Below, piece by piece: positions 62,495 to 64,000 of a stretch of DNA of 64,000 nt. The stretch spans positions 124,001 to 188,000 of the forward strand of contig NZ_CP036433.1 in assembly GCF_007751035.1 (NCBI RefSeq), in the 5' to 3' direction. The position numbers and the translations under genes are program-made. The first letter of the stretch is position 1. Each line of letters starts with the position of its first letter. Under the pieces are notes generated by a model. The model was given only the letters and a program-made list of their open reading frames with translations, was not told where the DNA came from and made no database searches. Source of the stretch: Lignipirellula cremea. GTDB taxonomy: Bacteria > Planctomycetota > Planctomycetia > Pirellulales > Pirellulaceae.

Positions 62495-63379
62495 CTATGG
62501 TCGAGCTCTTTTCCGTTTTTCTGCGGCGAGATCCCACTTCTTGCGAAGCTCTTCGGACATGGGTGTGTGCTCAATTGCGAGATCTGGAAGCGCCGCTTTC
62601 AATTTTGCCAGATCCTCCTCGGTGATCGCTACGTCGCGGAGCGTGAGCTTCGTGAGGGACTTTGCCTGAATGAGATGAGAAAGGCCGCCGTCGAAGTCCA
62701 GGACCGAGTCGGTGATCGTCAGGTCATTGAGTCGGGGTATCGATCCCAGGGCCGGCAGGGCGGCATTGGTGAGGCCATAGGTTCCTGACGGCCAGAGAAA
62801 GAGCGATTCGATCGCGGGGTGCTTCGCGAGCGCGGATACGCTGTTATCATTGGCGGCGCCGTGGGCGAGACGAACCCGCTTCAAGTTCGGAATCGTGGCG
62901 ATTTGGTCCATTCCTTCCGCTCCCAGTTTCTCGTCGTCGGAAAAGGATTCGAGTGAGGGATGGAACGCAAGCGTGGACGCGGCCGAAGGCGGGAGCTTCG
63001 TATGTATCAGGCTGAGATTCTTGAGGTATGTCATTTCCTTAAGGTGAGCCGCTCCGCCTTCGGTGATGGCGGCGTGCTCAAGCACGAGACTTTCCACCCG
63101 AACGTTCTTGAGCCTGGCCATTGCGACATCGTTGATGCCCGGCCCCTTGAGATTGAGCCTTTGTATCGGTAGTCCTTCGATAGCGGTCCATTGCGATTCG
63201 GTGATTGGCTCGTTTGCGGTCAGCGAGAGCTGTACCGTCTTGTTCTCGAGTCGGCCGCTGAGCCTGGCATTCAGCGGTATCAGGACTTCGGGCGCCTGTG
63301 GCAGTTTCCGTGGCGGCGCGGCCTGGACGCAAGCCGTCAGAGAAGCGAGCAAAATCGCATACGAGAGCAGACGCAGCAT
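62495..63379 (-). CDS. Secreted leucine-rich repeat protein
   Basis: This 294-residue protein starts MLRLLSYAILLASLTACVQA. LTAC fits a lipobox, with Cys17 as the possible lipid anchor, though an ordinary signal peptide cut after VQA is also possible. LRR-like units follow (PIQRLNLKGPGINDVAMARL, VESLVLEHAAITEGGAAHLK, SLTKLTLRDVAITEEDLAKL). The C-terminus is basic (RKKWDLAAEKRKRARP). Function unknown. It lies 42 bases after the DUF1552 gene on the same strand, so the two may be co-transcribed. Confidence 0.82.
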   Translation of the reverse strand: MLRLLSYAILLASLTACVQAAPPRKLPQAPEVLIPLNARLSGRLENKTVQLSLTANEPITESQWTAIEGLPIQRLNLKGPGINDVAMARLKNVRVESLVLEHAAITEGGAAHLKEMTYLKNLSLIHTKLPPSAASTLAFHPSLESFSDDEKLGAEGMDQIATIPNLKRVRLAHGAANDNSVSALAKHPAIESLFLWPSGTYGLTNAALPALGSIPRLNDLTITDSVLDFDGGLSHLIQAKSLTKLTLRDVAITEEDLAKLKAALPDLAIEHTPMSEELRKKWDLAAEKRKRARP

Positions 63380-63421
63380 GAGTTTCTCCGGGCGGACAGA
63401 AGTCCAGTTTGGTTTCAGGAA

Positions 63422-64000
63422 TCACAGGCCGGTGAGTGTGCCGGTGCTTGAGCCGAAGCGGTCGGTGGGGATACCGGCGCGCTGCAAGAGCGAAAGATAG
63501 AGGTTACACAGCGGCGCCTGATTGACGCCCATGTTCGGTGTCGCCTTGGCCGCTTTCCCGGTGCTGTCGGCGAGCGACTTGAGGAGCGCAGGGTTGAACG
63601 TCAGGTGCCGACCGTGCTTGAATCCGCCGCCGGCGAGGAAAACCGGCAGGTCATGCGTCCAATGGGAGTTTCCGTCGCGGAGGTTGCTCGTCAACAGCAC
63701 CATCGTCCTGTCGAGCAATCGGCCCTCGCTTTCCCGGGACTCCTTCAGTTTTGCAAGCAAAGATCCCACGGCCTGCAAGAGGCCGACCTCGAATTGCAGG
63801 CACTCGGCCATTTTTTCCGGCTGCTTTCCGTGGTGCGAGAGACTGTGGTGCGTGCCAAAGGTCTTGATCGTCACGGCGCGGGTCGAGTCCGTCGCAAGGG
63901 CGAGGTGGATCATGTCGAACATTAGTTGCAGCTTTTTCGCTTGCTCGGTCGGCGAAAGGGTATCTTCTCGCGAAGGAAGATCCGTCGGGGCGCGCCCGGG
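63422..64000 (-). CDS. DUF1552 protein, C-terminal part (runs off the window)
   Basis: The frame is open from the right edge. It reads PTEQAKKLQLMFDMIHLALA, FGTHHSLSHHGKQPEKMAEC, LLDRTMVLLTSNLRDGNSHW, DLPVFLAGGGFKHGRHLTFN and ends RFGSSTGTLTGL, the family's C-terminal pattern. At least 192 residues are in the window. DUF1552 proteins are exported and usually paired with a DUF1592/cytochrome protein in Planctomycetes; such a partner would lie beyond the edge. Confidence 0.88.
   Translation of the reverse strand, partial: PGRAPTDLPSREDTLSPTEQAKKLQLMFDMIHLALATDSTRAVTIKTFGTHHSLSHHGKQPEKMAECLQFEVGLLQAVGSLLAKLKESRESEGRLLDRTMVLLTSNLRDGNSHWTHDLPVFLAGGGFKHGRHLTFNPALLKSLADSTGKAAKATPNMGVNQAPLCNLYLSLLQRAGIPTDRFGSSTGTLTGL

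Noticed and set aside
1-64000. tRNA, rRNA or a replication origin
   Set aside because: No cloverleaf-like or rRNA-like sequence and no cluster of DnaA-type sites was seen by reading; a dedicated search was not possible.

Overview
The window looks like a chromosomal segment of a planctomycete, most likely of the Pirellulaceae type. It carries several DUF1501 proteins with twin-arginine-like leaders, PSCyt1/DUF1549/DUF1553 cytochrome proteins, two DUF1552 fragments, a sulfatase, a Gfo/Idh/MocA oxidoreductase with a Tat-like leader, DUF4838 and sialidase genes, and WD40 proteins. I read this from the proteins; no rRNA or tRNA gene was seen. Layout: 1-2051 (minus) is a module of a Ycf46-like AAA ATPase, a DUF1257 (Ycf35-like) protein and a DUF2997 protein, preceded by a small frameshifted ORF. 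2584-4278 is a secreted cytochrome c / sugar dehydrogenase-like protein. 4397-5838 holds two abutting remnants of a repeated integrase-type insertion sequence (called IS-A here) and the stump of an aminopeptidase P gene. 6111-11025 is a DUF1553-DUF1501 operon. 11655-13170 is an intact IS4-family element. 13414-18232 has a DUF1552 stump and a DUF1549/1553-DUF1501-WD40 operon. 18471-25544 has a miniature inverted IS-A derivative, a frameshifted DUF1501 gene, a DUF1501 gene among dispersed intergenic repeats, the one full-length IS-A copy (23150-24548), and a sulfatase gene it truncates. 25591-30798 has the oxidoreductase, a second IS4-type element sitting in a decayed cysteine synthase gene, and a small unknown gene cut by IS remnants. 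31061-42133 is the metabolic core: a pentapeptide-repeat protein, purK, purE, a beta-carbonic anhydrase-like protein, cysNC, cysD, dabA and dabB, all on the minus strand, with a divergent winged-helix regulator. 42185-48079 has a tolC stump, a sialidase-like gene and a DUF4838 gene split by an IS66-type element. 48256-64000 has further IS-A pieces, an ornithine cyclodeaminase-like gene, a TPR protein, an IS21 fragment, an SDR gene with an in-frame stop, a small-gene cluster with a fasciclin protein, a second copy of the sialidase 3' end, an IS1380 element, an IS4 inside IS-A, a leucine-rich repeat protein and a DUF1552 gene running off the edge. Two themes stand out. First, the dabAB inorganic-carbon uptake genes overlap and run into the ATP sulfurylase/APS kinase genes and a carbonic anhydrase-like gene, which suggests co-expression of bicarbonate accumulation and sulfate activation, possibly under the divergent regulator. 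Second, the region is heavily eroded by mobile DNA: 13 IS-A pieces, two identical IS4 copies, one IS66, one IS1380, one further IS4-type element, an IS21 fragment and an integrase fragment. Three of the intact insertions have exact target duplications, and many IS-A ends mark gene breakpoints whose other half is missing.
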